A stretch of DNA of 64,000 nt from Vitrella brassicaformis. Its lineage: Eukaryota > Sar > Vitrellaceae. Below are positions 63,688-64,000 of this stretch, one piece after another. Under the pieces are notes generated by a model. That model ran no database searches. It was not told where the DNA came from and saw nothing but the letters and a program-made list of their open reading frames with translations. Position 1 is the stretch's first letter. The number at the start of each line of letters is the position of its first letter. The translations under genes were made by a program, and so were the position numbers. The stretch lies in contig CDMY01000353.1 of assembly GCA_001179505.1 (NCBI GenBank), forward strand, positions 36,442 through 100,441, written 5' to 3'.

Positions 63688-64000
63688 ATGTGCCTTACTC
63701 TCAGGCGGAGTCTCAGATGCCCACCAGATGCTTCCCTTGAGGACGCCGTGGATTCCCTTGATAGAGACCAGGACCATTCAAGGAGGTGCGAACAAAGACG
63801 ACATCCAACCATTAGTATCCCCCCTTTGATGTCGAGGGAGGCCAAAAAGCCCCTCGAGGCCGCCAGGTCAGTGCAGATGTGCCGGGAAGGAAACGAGCAT
63901 GGCACGCGACTGGCATGTGCTTTTTGTGGTCTGCAGGCGGCCATCTAACATCGGTATGGCCTCCTCGACGGCGAGTGCCGCGGGTCAAGGACTCCCGCCC
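63688..64000 (+). CDS. Possible 5' end of a gene cut by the window edge
   Basis: An ATG at 63688 opens MCLTLRRSLRCPPDASL. A GT donor at about 63786 and a CAG acceptor at about 63936 join in frame to RPSNIGMASSTASAAGQG, still open at the window end. Without splicing the first frame stops at 63948. The ATG at 63970-region (MASSTASA) is an alternative start. Function cannot be told. Confidence 0.3.

Overview
This is a eukaryotic nuclear window, gene-dense and intron-rich, most likely from a photosynthetic alveolate. A chromerid such as Vitrella brassicaformis is my best guess, but that is an inference and not proven here. The reasons are: many short GT-AG introns with TG-rich tracts just before a CAG acceptor; predicted N-terminal presequences made of a signal peptide followed by a Phe-led, Ser/Arg-rich stretch, the style used for import into red-lineage secondary plastids; and families common in alveolates (MORN repeats, TLDc, GT31, SERCA). 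Two 300-base N gaps (3204-3503 and 24570-24869) show that it is a scaffold. I saw no rRNA, tRNA, CRISPR or recognisable transposase.

Layout, left to right: (1) 855-1885 (+) secreted orphan; (2) 2414-7817 (-) SERCA-like Ca2+ ATPase; (3) 8228-10054 (+) unknown; (4) 10095-11259 (-) Maf-like nucleotide pyrophosphatase; (5) 11368-11990 (+) small unknown; (6) 12861-13680 (-) ubiquitin-domain fusion; (7) 13751-16801 (+) protein kinase; (8) 17177-17856 (-) ribosomal stalk protein P2; (9) 18183-19872 (+) tandem TLDc protein; (10) 20901-24092 (+) flavin amine oxidase with an LSD1-like layout; (11) 26321-32807 (-) FANCJ/RTEL1-type Fe-S helicase; (12) 33433-34428 (+) paralogue of gene 1; (13) 36740-39937 (-) single-pass membrane protein; (14) 40371-42181 (+) glycerophosphodiester phosphodiesterase; (15) 43617-46132 (-) tepsin; (16) 46603-48410 (+) MORN protein; (17) 48871-51346 (-) CCCH zinc-finger protein; (18) 51619-53307 (+) GT31 glycosyltransferase; (19) 54451-56647 (-) multipass membrane protein; (20) about 56941-57447 (+) weak gene; (21) 59350-63271 (-) C-type lectin membrane protein; (22) 63688 to the window end (+), partial and weak.

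The genes do not form a pathway. The most striking architecture is strict strand alternation: 20 of 21 neighbouring pairs change strand. This gives ten head-to-head pairs with 70-625 bp between start codons and ten tail-to-tail pairs. Simple repeats concentrate in the convergent gaps and in introns.

Other points of interest: a 1.4-1.6 kb segmental duplication (genes 1 and 12), with a third 46-bp shard of its signal-peptide exon just upstream of gene 14; an AT-richer block around gene 19, bracketed by copies of a GC-rich repeat; a ubiquitin unit fused inside a longer protein; an LSD1-tower-like insert in the amine oxidase; and a proline-rich insert between helicase motifs V and VI.
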